Shown: positions 1-8,266 of the stretch, piece by piece | How the letters are laid out: each line of letters starts with the position of its first letter | Numbering within the stretch: position 1 is the stretch's first letter | From: Gammaproteobacteria bacterium | GTDB taxonomy: Bacteria; Pseudomonadota; Gammaproteobacteria; Burkholderiales; Rhodocyclaceae | Assembly (NCBI GenBank): GCA_029289265.1 | Contig: JARFTX010000004.1 | Location: 1 to 64,000, forward strand | Direction of reading: 5' to 3' | Length of the DNA stretch: 64,000 nucleotides | Notes under the pieces: generated by a model | Database searches by the model: none | What the model saw: only the letters and a program-made list of their open reading frames with translations | What the model was told of the DNA's origin: nothing | Made by a program: the position numbers and the translations under genes

Positions 1-25
1 CCCCCCCGGAAACAGCGAGCGGCGA

Positions 26-53
26 ATTATATACACCCCAAACCCACTGTCAA
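26..53 (-). promoter_or_regulatory. Strong leftward sigma-70 promoter, probably rRNA-type
   Basis: Read on the minus strand there is a perfect TTGACA (53-48), a 16-base spacer and a perfect TATAAT (31-26), followed by a GC-rich discriminator. Transcription would run left out of the window. Such near-consensus boxes with a GC-rich start region are typical of stable-RNA promoters. That it drives an rRNA operon is an inference, because the transcribed region is not in the window. Confidence 0.7.
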
Positions 54-146
54 CGGCTCAGGAACATCATGTAGGGAACAACACCACTGAGCCACGCGCC
101 TCGCCTCCAGCACGCCTCAGGGACGGCACGATTTGTCGACTACCCT

Positions 147-1349
147 TCAGTGGGCGAGCGTCACTGACGCGAACTTGCGCTTACCTACCTGCAGTACGAC
201 GGTCTGGCCGGCTGTCAGGACCAGCGACTTGTCCTCGATCCGCTCGCCGTTCAGTCGCACCCCACCCTGATCGATCATGCGCAGCGCCTCGCCCGTGCTC
301 GAAGCAAGCCCCGAAAGCTTGAGGATGTGGCCGATCGCAAGCCCCTCGGAACCTGCGGCAAGCCGTACCTGCGGCATGTCGTCCGGCAGGGCGCCTTGCC
401 GGAAGCGGGCCTCGAACTCGGCCAGAGCCTCCTCGGCCGCCCGTTGGTCATGGAATCGCGCCACGAGCTCCTGTGCGAGCAGGACCTTGACGTCGCGCGG
501 GTTGCGCCCCGCCTCGACTTCGCGGCGCAGCTTCGCCACTTCGGCGAGGCTGCGAAATGAGAGCAGCTCGTAGTACCGCCACATCAGCTCGTCTGAGATC
601 CGCATGGTCTTGCCGAAGATCTCGCGCGGCGGTTCGGAAATGCCGATATAGTTGCCGAGCGACTTGGACATCTTGTTTACGCCGTCCAGCCCCTCCAGAA
701 GCGGCACAGTCAGAACGCACTGCGGGGCCTGCCCGTAGTGCTTCTGCAGTTCGCGCCCCACGAGCAAATTGAACTTCTGGTCGGTGCCGCCCAGTTCGAC
801 GTCCGCCTGCATCGCGACCGAGTCGTAGCCCTGGCACAGCGGATAGAGGAACTCGTGAATCGCGATCGGTTGACCTCCGCCATAGCGCTTGGCGAAATCG
901 TCGCGCTCGAGCATCCTTGCGACGGTGTAGTGCGAGGCGAGTCGGATCATTCCCGCAGCGCCGAGCCCATCCATCCAGGTAGAGTTGAAGCAGATCTCCG
1001 TGCGTTCGGGGTCCAGGATCTTGAAAACCTGGTCCTGGTAGGTGCGCGCATTGTCGAGGATCTGCTCTCGGGAAAGCGGTGGGCGCGTGGCATTCTTGCC
1101 GGACGGATCACCGATCATGCCGGTGAAGTCGCCGATCAGGAACAAGACCTTGTGACCGAGTTCCTGAAAGTGCCTGAGCTTGTTGATCAATACCGTGTGC
1201 CCGAGGTGCAGGTCGGGCGCGGTGGGGTCGAACCCGGCCTTGACGCGCAGCGGCTTGCCGGCAGCAAGCCTCGTCACCAGTTCCGACTCGACCAGCAGTT
1301 CCTCTGTGCCACGCTTAATCTGCTCGAGCGCGTCCTTCAACTCAGACAT
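147..1349 (-). CDS. tyrS: Tyrosyl-tRNA synthetase
   Basis: This class I synthetase activates tyrosine with ATP and loads it onto tRNA-Tyr in the cytoplasm. The 400-residue protein has the ATP-binding HLGH at 48-51, GGTDQ near 187-191, KMSKS at 226-230, and a C-terminal S4 RNA-binding domain (about 340-400). I chose the ATG at 1349 (MSELKD) over an in-frame codon 12 bases upstream because GGAG lies six bases before it. The gene is divergent from the M23 peptidase gene, and its 3' end faces the strong leftward promoter at 26-53. Confidence 0.97.
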   Translation of the reverse strand: MSELKDALEQIKRGTEELLVESELVTRLAAGKPLRVKAGFDPTAPDLHLGHTVLINKLRHFQELGHKVLFLIGDFTGMIGDPSGKNATRPPLSREQILDNARTYQDQVFKILDPERTEICFNSTWMDGLGAAGMIRLASHYTVARMLERDDFAKRYGGGQPIAIHEFLYPLCQGYDSVAMQADVELGGTDQKFNLLVGRELQKHYGQAPQCVLTVPLLEGLDGVNKMSKSLGNYIGISEPPREIFGKTMRISDELMWRYYELLSFRSLAEVAKLRREVEAGRNPRDVKVLLAQELVARFHDQRAAEEALAEFEARFRQGALPDDMPQVRLAAGSEGLAIGHILKLSGLASSTGEALRMIDQGGVRLNGERIEDKSLVLTAGQTVVLQVGKRKFASVTLAH

Positions 1350-1421
1350 ACGTATCTCCAAACGTTATGCCGCAGCATGGATCTTTGCTAGAATTCACGG
1401 AATTTTTGCCAAAGACGTCAC

Positions 1422-2756
1422 ATGCAAGCGCGAAAGAATCGAATTCTAGCCGAAGTGACCAGTCGGCTTCCGTCCACCGGCCGGATGTCCCTCTTCGGTG
1501 CAGTGTTCGCCGCTTCGCTCCTGGGCGTGGTCGCGGCGACCGCAGTCGTCCCCGGAAGCGACGAGCTGCCCTTTCCTGCGGAGTCGGTCCTAGAGCGGCT
1601 CGACCTGCCCCTGATCGAGGTCGCGCCGGACTTGGATCTTCCGTTCGTGTTCGACGAGCGGATCCAGTCGGGCGATTCGATCCAGTCGATCTTCCGCAGG
1701 CTCGGCATCGACGACGCCGAGGCCCTATCGTTTCTCAATACTGACCAAGAGGCGCGTCAGGTACTGCGTCGCCTGCGGGCCGGTCGATCGGTGATCGCGA
1801 TGATTGCGCACGACGGCCGCATCGTCTCGCTCAATCTTCCGGTGGCCAATGGGGGCGAGCGGTACGTCATCGAGCGAACCCCGGAAGGAATCAGCGCCTC
1901 CGGTCAGGTTACGGCCGCGGTCGATACTCTGGTCGAGATGCGCTCGGGCACGATCACCCACTCACTGTTTGGCGCCACCGATGCGGTCGGCGTGCCCGAC
2001 AGCGTCGCCAGCAAATTCGCGGAAATTTTCGGCACCCAGATCGATTTCACCCGCGACCTGCGCCAGGGCGATCGCTTCAGTGTCGTCTACGAGACGGTCT
2101 TCGACCAGGGCGTTCCGATTCGCACCGGCCGAATCCTCGCAGCCGAGTTCGTCAATCAGGGCAAGACCCACACCGTCGTGTTGTATCGTGAGGGCGACGG
2201 AAACGAGGCCTACTACACGCCCGACGGGCGCGGCCTGAATCAGGCCTTCCTGCGTTATCCGCTCGAGTTCACGCGGATTTCGTCGAGCTTCGGCCGCCGT
2301 CTGCACCCGATTCACAAGAATTGGCGCAGCCACAACGGCACGGACTTCGCGGCCCCCACGGGGACGCCGGTAAAGGCCTCGTCCGACGGCCGCATCAATT
2401 TCGTCGGCAGCCAGCGCGGCTACGGGAACACGGTGATCATCGAGCACCGCGACCGCTATTCGACGCTGTATGCGCACCTGAACGGTTTCCCGCGGGGCTT
2501 GAGCAAGGGCCAACGTGTGCGCCAGGGCGACGTGATCGGTTTTGTAGGGATGACCGGCTGGGCAACCGGCCCTCATCTGCACTACGAGATCCGGATTAAC
2601 AATAAACCACACGATCCGATGAAACTTGCGCTGCCCATGGTGCAGCCGCTGGACAAGAAGGAACTCGGACGCTTCAAGACTGAGACCACACCGATGCTCG
2701 AACGCCTGGCGATGCTGAACTACGCGACGAATGAAAACGTCGCCGCCGCGCAGTGA
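1422..2756 (+). CDS. M23 family metallopeptidase (MepM-like murein endopeptidase)
   Basis: Predicted periplasmic, membrane-anchored peptidoglycan endopeptidase of 444 residues. One hydrophobic segment (about 22-43) follows a basic N-terminus. An OapA/LysM-like region lies near 80-140 and the LytM/M23 domain near 290-400. The zinc ligands are intact: HxxxD at H304-D308 and HLH at 385-387, so it should be an active enzyme. A TAGAAT box at 1389-1394 is a likely -10. An ATG at 1485, just before the membrane segment, is an alternative start. It converges on erpA through a shared terminator. Confidence 0.9.
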   Translation: MQARKNRILAEVTSRLPSTGRMSLFGAVFAASLLGVVAATAVVPGSDELPFPAESVLERLDLPLIEVAPDLDLPFVFDERIQSGDSIQSIFRRLGIDDAEALSFLNTDQEARQVLRRLRAGRSVIAMIAHDGRIVSLNLPVANGGERYVIERTPEGISASGQVTAAVDTLVEMRSGTITHSLFGATDAVGVPDSVASKFAEIFGTQIDFTRDLRQGDRFSVVYETVFDQGVPIRTGRILAAEFVNQGKTHTVVLYREGDGNEAYYTPDGRGLNQAFLRYPLEFTRISSSFGRRLHPIHKNWRSHNGTDFAAPTGTPVKASSDGRINFVGSQRGYGNTVIIEHRDRYSTLYAHLNGFPRGLSKGQRVRQGDVIGFVGMTGWATGPHLHYEIRINNKPHDPMKLALPMVQPLDKKELGRFKTETTPMLERLAMLNYATNENVAAAQ

Positions 2757-2773
2757 CGGCATGAAAGGCGGCT

Positions 2774-2813
2774 GAAAACGGCAAACGGGGCGCAAGCCCC
2801 GTTTGCCGTTTTC
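2774..2813. terminator. Bidirectional intrinsic terminator between the M23 gene and erpA
   Basis: A perfect 18-bp inverted repeat (2774-2791 with 2796-2813) encloses a GCAA tetraloop. A-runs at its left base and T-runs at its right base let it serve both the rightward M23 transcript and the leftward erpA transcript. Confidence 0.9.
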
Positions 2814-2842
2814 CCCAGCGGCACACAGGCGGCTACGAGGTC

Positions 2843-3193
2843 TTATGCGGAGAACGACGAGCCGCAGCCGCAGGTGCTGGTCGCGTTGGGGTTCTTGATG
2901 ACGAACTGCGAGCCCTCGAGCCCTTCGGTGTAGTCGATTTCGGCTCCGACCAGGTACTGGTAGCTCATCGGATCGACGAGCAGTGTGACGCCATTCTTCT
3001 CGAAAGCGGTGTCGTCCTCGTTCACCTCCTCGTCGAAGGTGAACCCGTACTGGAATCCTGAGCAGCCCCCGCCGCTCACGAACACACGGAGCTTGAGTGA
3101 AGGATTGCCCTCCTCGTCGATCAATTCCTTGACCTTGTTGGCGGCGCTGTCGGTGAAGACCAGCAGTTCTGGGGTGACGACGGCAGTGTTCAT
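2843..3193 (-). CDS. erpA: Iron-sulfur cluster insertion protein ErpA
   Basis: A-type Fe-S carrier that delivers clusters to apoproteins, classically including isoprenoid-synthesis enzymes. The 116-residue protein carries the three invariant cysteines: C44 in SGGGCSG and C108/C110 in the C-terminal TCGCGSSF. Length is normal for the family. It is the last gene of a leftward block (rplM, rpsI, argC, erpA) and may also have its own promoter in the 91-bp gap upstream. ErpA is preferred over IscA from sequence pattern and gene context. Confidence 0.94.
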   Translation of the reverse strand: MNTAVVTPELLVFTDSAANKVKELIDEEGNPSLKLRVFVSGGGCSGFQYGFTFDEEVNEDDTAFEKNGVTLLVDPMSYQYLVGAEIDYTEGLEGSQFVIKNPNATSTCGCGSSFSA

Positions 3194-3284
3194 GGGTTCT
3201 CCTGGGGCGGGGTGCTAAACGGTAATGATCGGTCAAAACGGCTCGAAGTTCAATTTTTGATCGACGCCCCTCGAACGAGTTCCG

Positions 3285-4313
3285 TCACGGACTCACGGGC
3301 ACTAGATCGAGCCCCAGGGTCTCGTCGAGTCCGAACATGATGTTCATGTTCTGCACCGCCTGACCGGCAGCGCCCTTGACCAGATTGTCGATCACTGACA
3401 GCACCACCACGACGTCACCGCCCTGCGGGCGATGGACCGCGATACGGCACAGGTTGCTGGCGCGGACGGACCGCGTCTCGGGGTGGCTACCCGTCGGCAG
3501 GACGTCGACGAAGGCCTCGTCCCGATAACGGTTCTCGAACAGTGCCTGAAGATCGACGTCCCGCGTGAGGCGCGCGTAGAGCGTCGCGTGGATGCCCCGG
3601 ATCATCGGCGTCAGATGCGGCACGAAGGTGAGACCGACGGGCGCCTGGGCACACTGCATCAAGCCCTGCCTGATCTCGGGCAGATGGCGGTGACCCGGCA
3701 CGCCGTAGGCCTTGAAGCTGTCGGCCGCCTCGGAAAACAGCGTATGCACCTCGGCCTTGCGGCCAGCACCCGAGACACCGGACTTGGCATCGGCTACCAG
3801 GTGCCCGAGATCGACCGCGCTCGCCTCGATCAGCGGCAGGAAACCCAACTGCACCGCAGTCGGATAGCAGCCGGGATTCGCGACCAGCCGGGCAGAACGA
3901 ATCCGTTCCCGATTGACCTCAGGCAAACCGTAAACAGCCTCGGCAACCAGCTGCGGAGCCGCGTGCTCCATGCCGTACCACTTCTGCCACTCGGCCACGT
4001 CGCGAATGCGGAAGTCCGCCGCCAGGTCGATCACCCGCACGCCGGCATCGAGCAACGCCTGGGCCTGCTGCATCGCGATCCCATTGGGGGTGGCAAAGAA
4101 CACAACATCACAGCGATCGAGGAGGGCGTCCTGCGGCGCGACGAACTCGAGCGCAACCCGGCCGCGCAGGCTTGGAAACATCTGGGCCACCGGCATGCCG
4201 GCCTCGCCGCGGGAGGTGATCGCGGTCAGCTGCGCCTTGGGATGGCAGGCGAGCAGCCGCAACAACTCCACGCCCGTGTAACCCGTGCCCCCTACTACGC
4301 CAATCTTGATCAT
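3285..4313 (-). CDS. argC: N-acetyl-gamma-glutamyl-phosphate reductase
   Basis: Third step of arginine synthesis: NADPH-dependent reduction of N-acetylglutamyl phosphate to the semialdehyde. The 342-residue protein opens with the dinucleotide-binding GGTGYTG (8-14) and has the catalytic cysteine C149 in NPGCYPTA. I chose the ATG at 4313 because AGAGG sits just upstream and the Rossmann motif starts immediately after; the reading frame stays open 12 codons further up. It lies downstream of rpsI beyond a terminator, so it probably depends on readthrough or a nearby promoter. Confidence 0.96.
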   Translation of the reverse strand: MIKIGVVGGTGYTGVELLRLLACHPKAQLTAITSRGEAGMPVAQMFPSLRGRVALEFVAPQDALLDRCDVVFFATPNGIAMQQAQALLDAGVRVIDLAADFRIRDVAEWQKWYGMEHAAPQLVAEAVYGLPEVNRERIRSARLVANPGCYPTAVQLGFLPLIEASAVDLGHLVADAKSGVSGAGRKAEVHTLFSEAADSFKAYGVPGHRHLPEIRQGLMQCAQAPVGLTFVPHLTPMIRGIHATLYARLTRDVDLQALFENRYRDEAFVDVLPTGSHPETRSVRASNLCRIAVHRPQGGDVVVVLSVIDNLVKGAAGQAVQNMNIMFGLDETLGLDLVPVSP

Positions 4314-4403
4314 CTCTGCACCTCTTCGCTTCAAAGCTTGGACTGTCAATTATCGCACCAGCGTGGAGCGGCGCCAGGCCGAAAGGCCTCGCACAGCCCG
4401 CAG

Positions 4404-4432
4404 AAAAGCAAAAAGCCGCCCCGAAAGGCGGC
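4404..4432 (-). terminator. Intrinsic terminator after rplM-rpsI
   Basis: On the minus strand a GCCGCC/GGCGGC stem with a six-base loop is followed by TTTTTGCTTTT. It lies between the rpsI stop and argC and should end most rplM-rpsI transcripts. Confidence 0.8.
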
Positions 4433-4455
4433 CTCGGCGCGACGGGAGGACCCGA

Positions 4456-4848
4456 TCAACGCTTAGAGAACTGCTTGCGACGGCGCGCCTTGCGGAAGCC
4501 GACCTTTTTGCGCTCGACTTCGCGCGCATCGCGCGTGACCAGGCCAGCCTTGCGCAGCGGCGCCTTCAGTTCGGCATCGTACTCGATCAAGGCGCGGGTG
4601 ATGCCGTGGCGGACCGCACCGGCCTGCCCGGACTCACCGCCGCCTGTGACATTGACCATGATGTCGAAGCGGTTCTCGTTGTCGGTCAGGGCGAGCGGCT
4701 GGCGCACGACCATGCGGCCGGTCTCGCGCGAGAAGAACTCGTCCACCGGCTTGCCGTTCACGACGATGTTTCCGGAACCCGGCTTGATGAAGACGCGGGC
4801 GACTGCGGTCTTGCGGCGACCGGTGCCATAGTTGTAACTCACGGCCAT
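4456..4848 (-). CDS. rpsI: 30S ribosomal protein S9
   Basis: Small-subunit head protein whose basic C-terminal tail reaches the P-site tRNA. From the ATG at 4848 the protein is 130 residues ([13 protein letters not shown]...), the usual length, and ends in the typical KRRKQFSKR-type basic tail. Two ATGs lie in tandem (4851 and 4848); AGGAG at 4860-4856 gives seven-base spacing to the second, so I prefer 4848. It is 13 bases downstream of rplM in the conserved two-gene operon. Confidence 0.98.
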   Translation of the reverse strand: MAVSYNYGTGRRKTAVARVFIKPGSGNIVVNGKPVDEFFSRETGRMVVRQPLALTDNENRFDIMVNVTGGGESGQAGAVRHGITRALIEYDAELKAPLRKAGLVTRDAREVERKKVGFRKARRRKQFSKR

Positions 4849-4861
4849 CATGTGGCTCCTG

Positions 4862-5290
4862 TCAGATCTCGAGGACTTGGGGCTGCTGGGCCGTGTGCGG
4901 ATGCGCCGCTCCGGCATAGCACTTCAGCTTCTTGAACATCGCGTAGCCGAGCGGCCCCTTCGGCAGCATGCCCTTGACCGCCTTCTCGAGAACACGCGCA
5001 GGGAAACGCTGCTGCATCTTGGTGAAGTTGGTCTCGTAGATGCCGCCCGGAAAACCGGTGTGGCGATAGTACTTCTTGTCGAGCGCCTTGTTGCCGGTCA
5101 CACGCAACTTTTCCACGTTAACCACGACGATGTAGTCACCCGTGTCGACGTGCGGGGTATAGATGGCCTTGTGCTTGCCACGCAGACGACGCGCCACCTC
5201 GGCAGCCAGCCGGCCCAGCACCTTGTCGGAAGCGTCGACGACGAACCAGTCGCGCTGGACCTCGTGCGGCTTGGCAGAAAACGTTTTCAT
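4862..5290 (-). CDS. rplM: 50S ribosomal protein L13
   Basis: Early-assembling large-subunit protein of 142 residues, matching the family length. The ATG at 5290 is preceded by GAGGA at good spacing. Although the reading frame stays open upstream, that extension crosses the promoter and the upstream terminator, so it is not coding. It is the first gene of the rplM-rpsI unit and is driven by the TTGACA/TACCAT promoter at 5377-5348. Confidence 0.98.
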   Translation of the reverse strand: MKTFSAKPHEVQRDWFVVDASDKVLGRLAAEVARRLRGKHKAIYTPHVDTGDYIVVVNVEKLRVTGNKALDKKYYRHTGFPGGIYETNFTKMQQRFPARVLEKAVKGMLPKGPLGYAMFKKLKCYAGAAHPHTAQQPQVLEI

Positions 5291-5347
5291 GTGAATCCTC
5301 GATTCGTAACCGGGCCCAAGCGATGGCCCTTGAACGGAAAGCTCGTG

Positions 5348-5377
5348 ATGGTAGAGGGAAAGGTGCTCGCGTGTCAA
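5348..5377 (-). promoter_or_regulatory. Promoter of the rplM-rpsI operon
   Basis: Minus strand: perfect -35 TTGACA (5377-5372), an 18-base spacer and -10 TACCAT (5353-5348), about 58 bases before the rplM ATG. It lies downstream of the terminator at 5434-5404, which separates rplM from whatever is transcribed upstream. Confidence 0.75.
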
Positions 5378-5403
5378 TCGAAGCCGCGCGGATCGAGCAT
5401 ACG

Positions 5404-5434
5404 AAAAAAAAACGCAGTCCCGAGGGACTGCGTT
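5404..5434 (-). terminator. Intrinsic terminator upstream of rplM
   Basis: On the minus strand a 10-bp stem (outer arms AACGCAGTCC/GGACTGCGTT) with a four-base loop is followed by a run of nine T (5412-5404). It ends a leftward transcript that starts upstream of rplM. Confidence 0.85.
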
Positions 5435-5574
5435 AAATCCACACCAAAGGAGGAGGGTGGAGGAGACACCGTTTGGATCGCGCTGCTTCATACCGATCCG
5501 ACTGAAGGTCATTATCCAGAGAACGAACTCGCCGATCAAGTATTTTTTGTGCGCCGCACTACAATTGTTCTGAT
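5404..5574 (-). ncRNA. Candidate small RNA with anti-Shine-Dalgarno tract
   Basis: A leftward unit of about 170 nt is bounded by a promoter-like pair (5609-5580) and an intrinsic terminator (5434-5404). Inside are a 6-bp stem with a 13-base loop (5475-5499) and then a CU-rich tract at 5466-5446 containing CCUCC repeats and CCUCCUUU, resembling the 3' end of 16S rRNA. No convincing ORF with a ribosome-binding site fits within it. rplM has its own promoter downstream, so this looks like an independent transcript rather than only a leader. The call is inferred from sequence; I do not recognise a named family. Confidence 0.5.
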
Positions 5575-5579
5575 TCGAC

Positions 5580-5609
5580 TATAGAATTGGCTTATGCATA
5601 CACATGCAA
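5580..5609 (-). promoter_or_regulatory. Promoter candidate for the small RNA upstream of rplM
   Basis: Minus strand: TTGCAT (5609-5604), an 18-base spacer and TCTATA (5585-5580), in a locally AT-rich stretch that stands out from the surrounding sequence. The start would be near 5574. The match is moderate and unproven. Confidence 0.45.
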
Positions 5610-5689
5610 TTGAAAATAAAGACAAACGACACTTAATATGGCGAGTGATCCGAACTGTCAATGATCCATATCAAGCGCCCGCCAGGGCG

Positions 5690-5710
5690 AAATGCTGCGT
5701 TGCAGCATTT
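5690..5710. repeat. Short perfect inverted repeat upstream of the OsmC gene
   Basis: AAATGCTGC, a 3-base loop (GTT) and GCAGCATTT form a 9-bp perfect inverted repeat about 60 bases upstream of a TAGAAT box. It could be an operator or an RNA hairpin; no T-run follows. Confidence 0.4.
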
Positions 5711-5835
5711 GGTACGCGCACCCCTACGCCTGAGGCCGCCGAATGGCGCGTCTCGCTCCCGGTCCGCTAGAATCGGCGTCGCCCGGCTTTCCGGGATCGG
5801 ACCAGCCCCTGTCACGGGCGACTAGAGGAGCGAAG

Positions 5836-6261
5836 ATGGAGTGCACGATCAAGTGGATGGGTGACGACGGGATGGCCTTCGTCGCCGAGACGGGTTCAGG
5901 TCATCTGGTCGCAATGGACGGGGCATCCGAGGCGGGCGGACGCAATCTCGCGCCGCGCCCCATGGAATTGCTGCTCGCCGGCGCGGGCGGTTGCACGGCA
6001 TTCGACGTGGTCCTGATCCTCAAGCGCGCCCGTCAAAAAGTGTTCGGATGCAGCGTAAGGCTGGCCGCCGAACGCGCGGCGACCGACCCGAAGGTCTTCA
6101 CCCGCATCGCCTTCAAGTACACGATCACCGGAACGGGGCTCAAGCCGGACGCGGTGGCACGGGCCATCCACTTGTCGGCCGAGAAGTACTGTTCGGCCTC
6201 GATCATGCTCGCGAAGACTGCCGAGATCACGCACGACTGGGAAATCGTCGAGGCGCCCTGA
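5836..6261 (+). CDS. OsmC family protein
   Basis: Predicted thiol-dependent peroxidase-fold protein of 141 residues. The two conserved cysteines of OsmC/Ohr proteins are visible at C53 (GGCTAFD) and C119 (KYCSAS). The sequence resembles the YhfA-like branch, whose substrate is not established, more than classic Ohr. I chose the ATG at 5836 because GAGGAG precedes it; the open frame extends 31 codons upstream without a similar site. It is a single gene convergent with coq7. Confidence 0.88.
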   Translation: MECTIKWMGDDGMAFVAETGSGHLVAMDGASEAGGRNLAPRPMELLLAGAGGCTAFDVVLILKRARQKVFGCSVRLAAERAATDPKVFTRIAFKYTITGTGLKPDAVARAIHLSAEKYCSASIMLAKTAEITHDWEIVEAP

Positions 6262-6289
6262 CCCGCCGCTCGCACTCGGCTGGGCCGCC

Positions 6290-6910
6290 TCAGAGGCGGT
6301 AGGAGACGGTAGTCATGACCCGCGAAGCCAGCTTCATCGCCCAGCGCGCGGGCGCCGGCAATTCATACGCACCCAAGCGCACGGCCGTCTGGGCATGGCG
6401 CGATTCATCGAGTTTCATCTGCTCGACGATCTCGCGTGAACGCTGATCGGCGGCTGGCAAGCGCTCAAGGTGACGACCCAGATGGGCCTCGACCTGGCGC
6501 TCGGTCTCGGCCAGAAAACCCAGGTTCCAGCGGTCACCGAATCGTCCGACCACGGCGCCGACCGCGAGCGAGCCAAGGTACCACAAGGGGTTGAGCAGGC
6601 TCTTTCGCCCACCGAGTTCGGCGATGCGATGCTCGGTCCAGGCCAGGTGTTCAGTCTCTTCGCGCGCGGCCTGCTCGAGCTCGCTTTTTACGGCATCGTC
6701 GCGCGAGGTGATGGCCTGGCCCTGATACAACGCCTGCGCGCAGACTTCTCCGCAGTGATTGACGCGCATCAACGCGGCAACTTCGCGCCGCTCCGAGTCG
6801 GAAAGCCGCGCGTCCGGCACCTCGCTTCCGGGCACGGGCCGCACAGCCCGCGCTGGCGCCAGTATCGTGCGCAGGGCACGGTCGAACTGGATGATTGCCT
6901 GATCGATCAC
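6290..6910 (-). CDS. coq7: Demethoxyubiquinone hydroxylase Coq7
   Basis: Di-iron monooxygenase that adds the last ring hydroxyl in ubiquinone synthesis, at the inner membrane. The 206-residue protein shows the ligand pattern: E55 in NHCGE, EExxH at 84-88, E137 in TERQ, and ExxH at E169-H172. A hydrophobic stretch near 107-121 fits membrane association. It is the third gene of the leftward rppH-CNP1-coq7 group, 18 bases after the CNP1 gene. It is the UbiF-replacing type common in betaproteobacteria. Confidence 0.94.
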   Translation of the reverse strand: MIDQAIIQFDRALRTILAPARAVRPVPGSEVPDARLSDSERREVAALMRVNHCGEVCAQALYQGQAITSRDDAVKSELEQAAREETEHLAWTEHRIAELGGRKSLLNPLWYLGSLAVGAVVGRFGDRWNLGFLAETERQVEAHLGRHLERLPAADQRSREIVEQMKLDESRHAQTAVRLGAYELPAPARWAMKLASRVMTTVSYRL

Positions 6911-6928
6911 GTCCGCACCTCCGGTCTT

Positions 6929-7543
6929 CTAGCGAAACACGCCACGTTCAGTGCGCAGCTTGCGTACAGCCTCGGCTCTGTTGCGCGGCGGCACCGGGCC
7001 GTCGCAGAAGTAATCGTTCGCCAGCGCCGCCTGGGGCCGATTATAGGTGCTGGCAATAATCACCTGCCACTCGCTCGTCCGCGTCGGCGCCCACTGACCG
7101 TCCGCGCGGCCCGTGGCGTAGATTCGCCCCGCGCGCGGGGCGCAGCGAATTCCCTCGAACGTGACGTTCTCGGCGCCACCAGGCGTGCGCACGACAAGCA
7201 CGTAGCGCACGACCCCGTCCTCCCCGACCGATAGACTCGCCTCGTCGATCAGAAAAGTGTTGGACGACGCCGCGCTGACGGCCACGCGGCGCAGACTCGC
7301 CTCGACCGGGGCCGGCGGCAATGTGTATTCGCCTTCCTGCCAGTTCGGATCCGGGTCCTTGAAGAATGCCGAAGCTTCCTGAGGCACCATCAAGGCCGCG
7401 ACACACAACAACGCTGCGACCACTGAGGCCACCCGAACGGTCCTGGCGACATCACGGCCTGCGCACGCACTGCCACGGCCGCAATCGCCACCCATCGTGG
7501 CGACGAAAACGTTCCTGCACCTTGGCAGGTCCAGACGGCTCAC
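6929..7543 (-). CDS. CNP1-like family secreted protein
   Basis: Exported protein of unknown function belonging by pattern to the CNP1-like family (named from a neisserial cryptic protein). A basic N-terminus and hydrophobic segment ending in EASA precede the mature part, which starts near FFKDPDPNW. The conserved core includes [17 protein letters not shown] and [13 protein letters not shown], with a second cysteine near the C-terminus (YFCDG), possibly a disulfide. The frame opens at a GTG (7543) overlapping the rppH stop as GTGA; an ATG at 7495 or a later GTG is possible, so the start is uncertain. Confidence 0.8.
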   Translation of the reverse strand: MSRLDLPRCRNVFVATMGGDCGRGSACAGRDVARTVRVASVVAALLCVAALMVPQEASAFFKDPDPNWQEGEYTLPPAPVEASLRRVAVSAASSNTFLIDEASLSVGEDGVVRYVLVVRTPGGAENVTFEGIRCAPRAGRIYATGRADGQWAPTRTSEWQVIIASTYNRPQAALANDYFCDGPVPPRNRAEAVRKLRTERGVFR

Positions 7544-8085
7544 GACCCACCCGCTGTCAGGGCAGCGCCCGCCATGCGGCTCTGATACTGCTCCGGCGGG
7601 TCGGAGACGCTCGCGCGGAAAAGAAAGCCTGCCAGCTCGGACAGCGCCTGCTGGTAGACGTCACGCTTGAACTCGATCACCGATTCAAGCGGAACCCAGT
7701 ACTCGCTCCAGCGCCAGGCGTCAAACTCCGGATGCTTGCAGGCGCGCAGGCACACATCGGTGTCGCGCCCGACCAGGCGCAAGAGAAACCAGATCTGCTT
7801 CTGCCCCTTGTAGGTGCTCCGCCACTCGCGGCGGATCCAGTGCTTGGGAACGTCGTATCTCAGCCAGCCACGCGTGCGCCCGATTATCTTCACATGTTCC
7901 GGACGGAGTCCGACTTCCTCGTACAACTCCCGGTACATGGCTTGGCGTGGCGATTCGCCGTGCTTGATGCCACCTTGCGGGAACTGCCACGAGTGCTCTC
8001 GAATCCGTTTGCCCCAGAAGACCTCGTTGCGCGCATTGACCAGAATGATGCCGACGTTCGGGCGATAGCCTTCACGATCGAGCAT
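7540..8085 (-). CDS. rppH: RNA pyrophosphohydrolase
   Basis: Nudix enzyme that trims the 5' triphosphate of RNAs and so triggers RNase E decay. The 181-residue protein has QFPQGG followed by a full Nudix box (38-60: G-x5-E-x7-RELYEEVG). The ATG at 8085 has AAGGA eight bases upstream; the frame is open further upstream but runs into the divergent proS leader. The C-terminal 25 residues extend past the catalytic domain. It overlaps the next gene by four bases, suggesting translational coupling. Confidence 0.95.
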   Translation of the reverse strand: MLDREGYRPNVGIILVNARNEVFWGKRIREHSWQFPQGGIKHGESPRQAMYRELYEEVGLRPEHVKIIGRTRGWLRYDVPKHWIRREWRSTYKGQKQIWFLLRLVGRDTDVCLRACKHPEFDAWRWSEYWVPLESVIEFKRDVYQQALSELAGFLFRASVSDPPEQYQSRMAGAALTAGGS

Positions 8086-8266
8086 GATCAAATCCTTGAT
8101 GGAATTGGATGGATTCTTCCACACTTGCTGCCTGTTGGAAAGCCGGCGCCGCGCTTCGGTTCCCGCTCCGGAGGCGCTGCGAAGGGGGGCGCGGCAGCGC
8201 GCTCGGATTGCGCGAAACCGGGATAAAATGCCGGCTTTATCGACCCTCGAGATGCGAAGCCCCAGC

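Larger units (their letters stand above)
5291..5835. other. Intergenic region between rplM and the OsmC gene
   Basis: This 545-base stretch has no supported protein gene. It holds, right to left: the OsmC leader with a TAGAAT box (5768-5773), a 9-bp inverted repeat with a 3-base loop (5690-5698 with 5702-5710), an AT-rich promoter-like segment (about 5580-5640), the candidate small RNA, its terminator and the rplM promoter. Confidence 0.7.

Noticed and set aside
5446-5466. Strong purine-rich AAAGGAGG ribosome-binding-like site on the plus strand
   Set aside because: No plausible ORF follows at proper spacing; the same bases read on the minus strand as the CU-rich part of the candidate small RNA.
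5291-5539. N-terminal extension of rplM
   Set aside because: It would cross the rplM promoter and an intrinsic terminator; L13 has its normal length from 5290.
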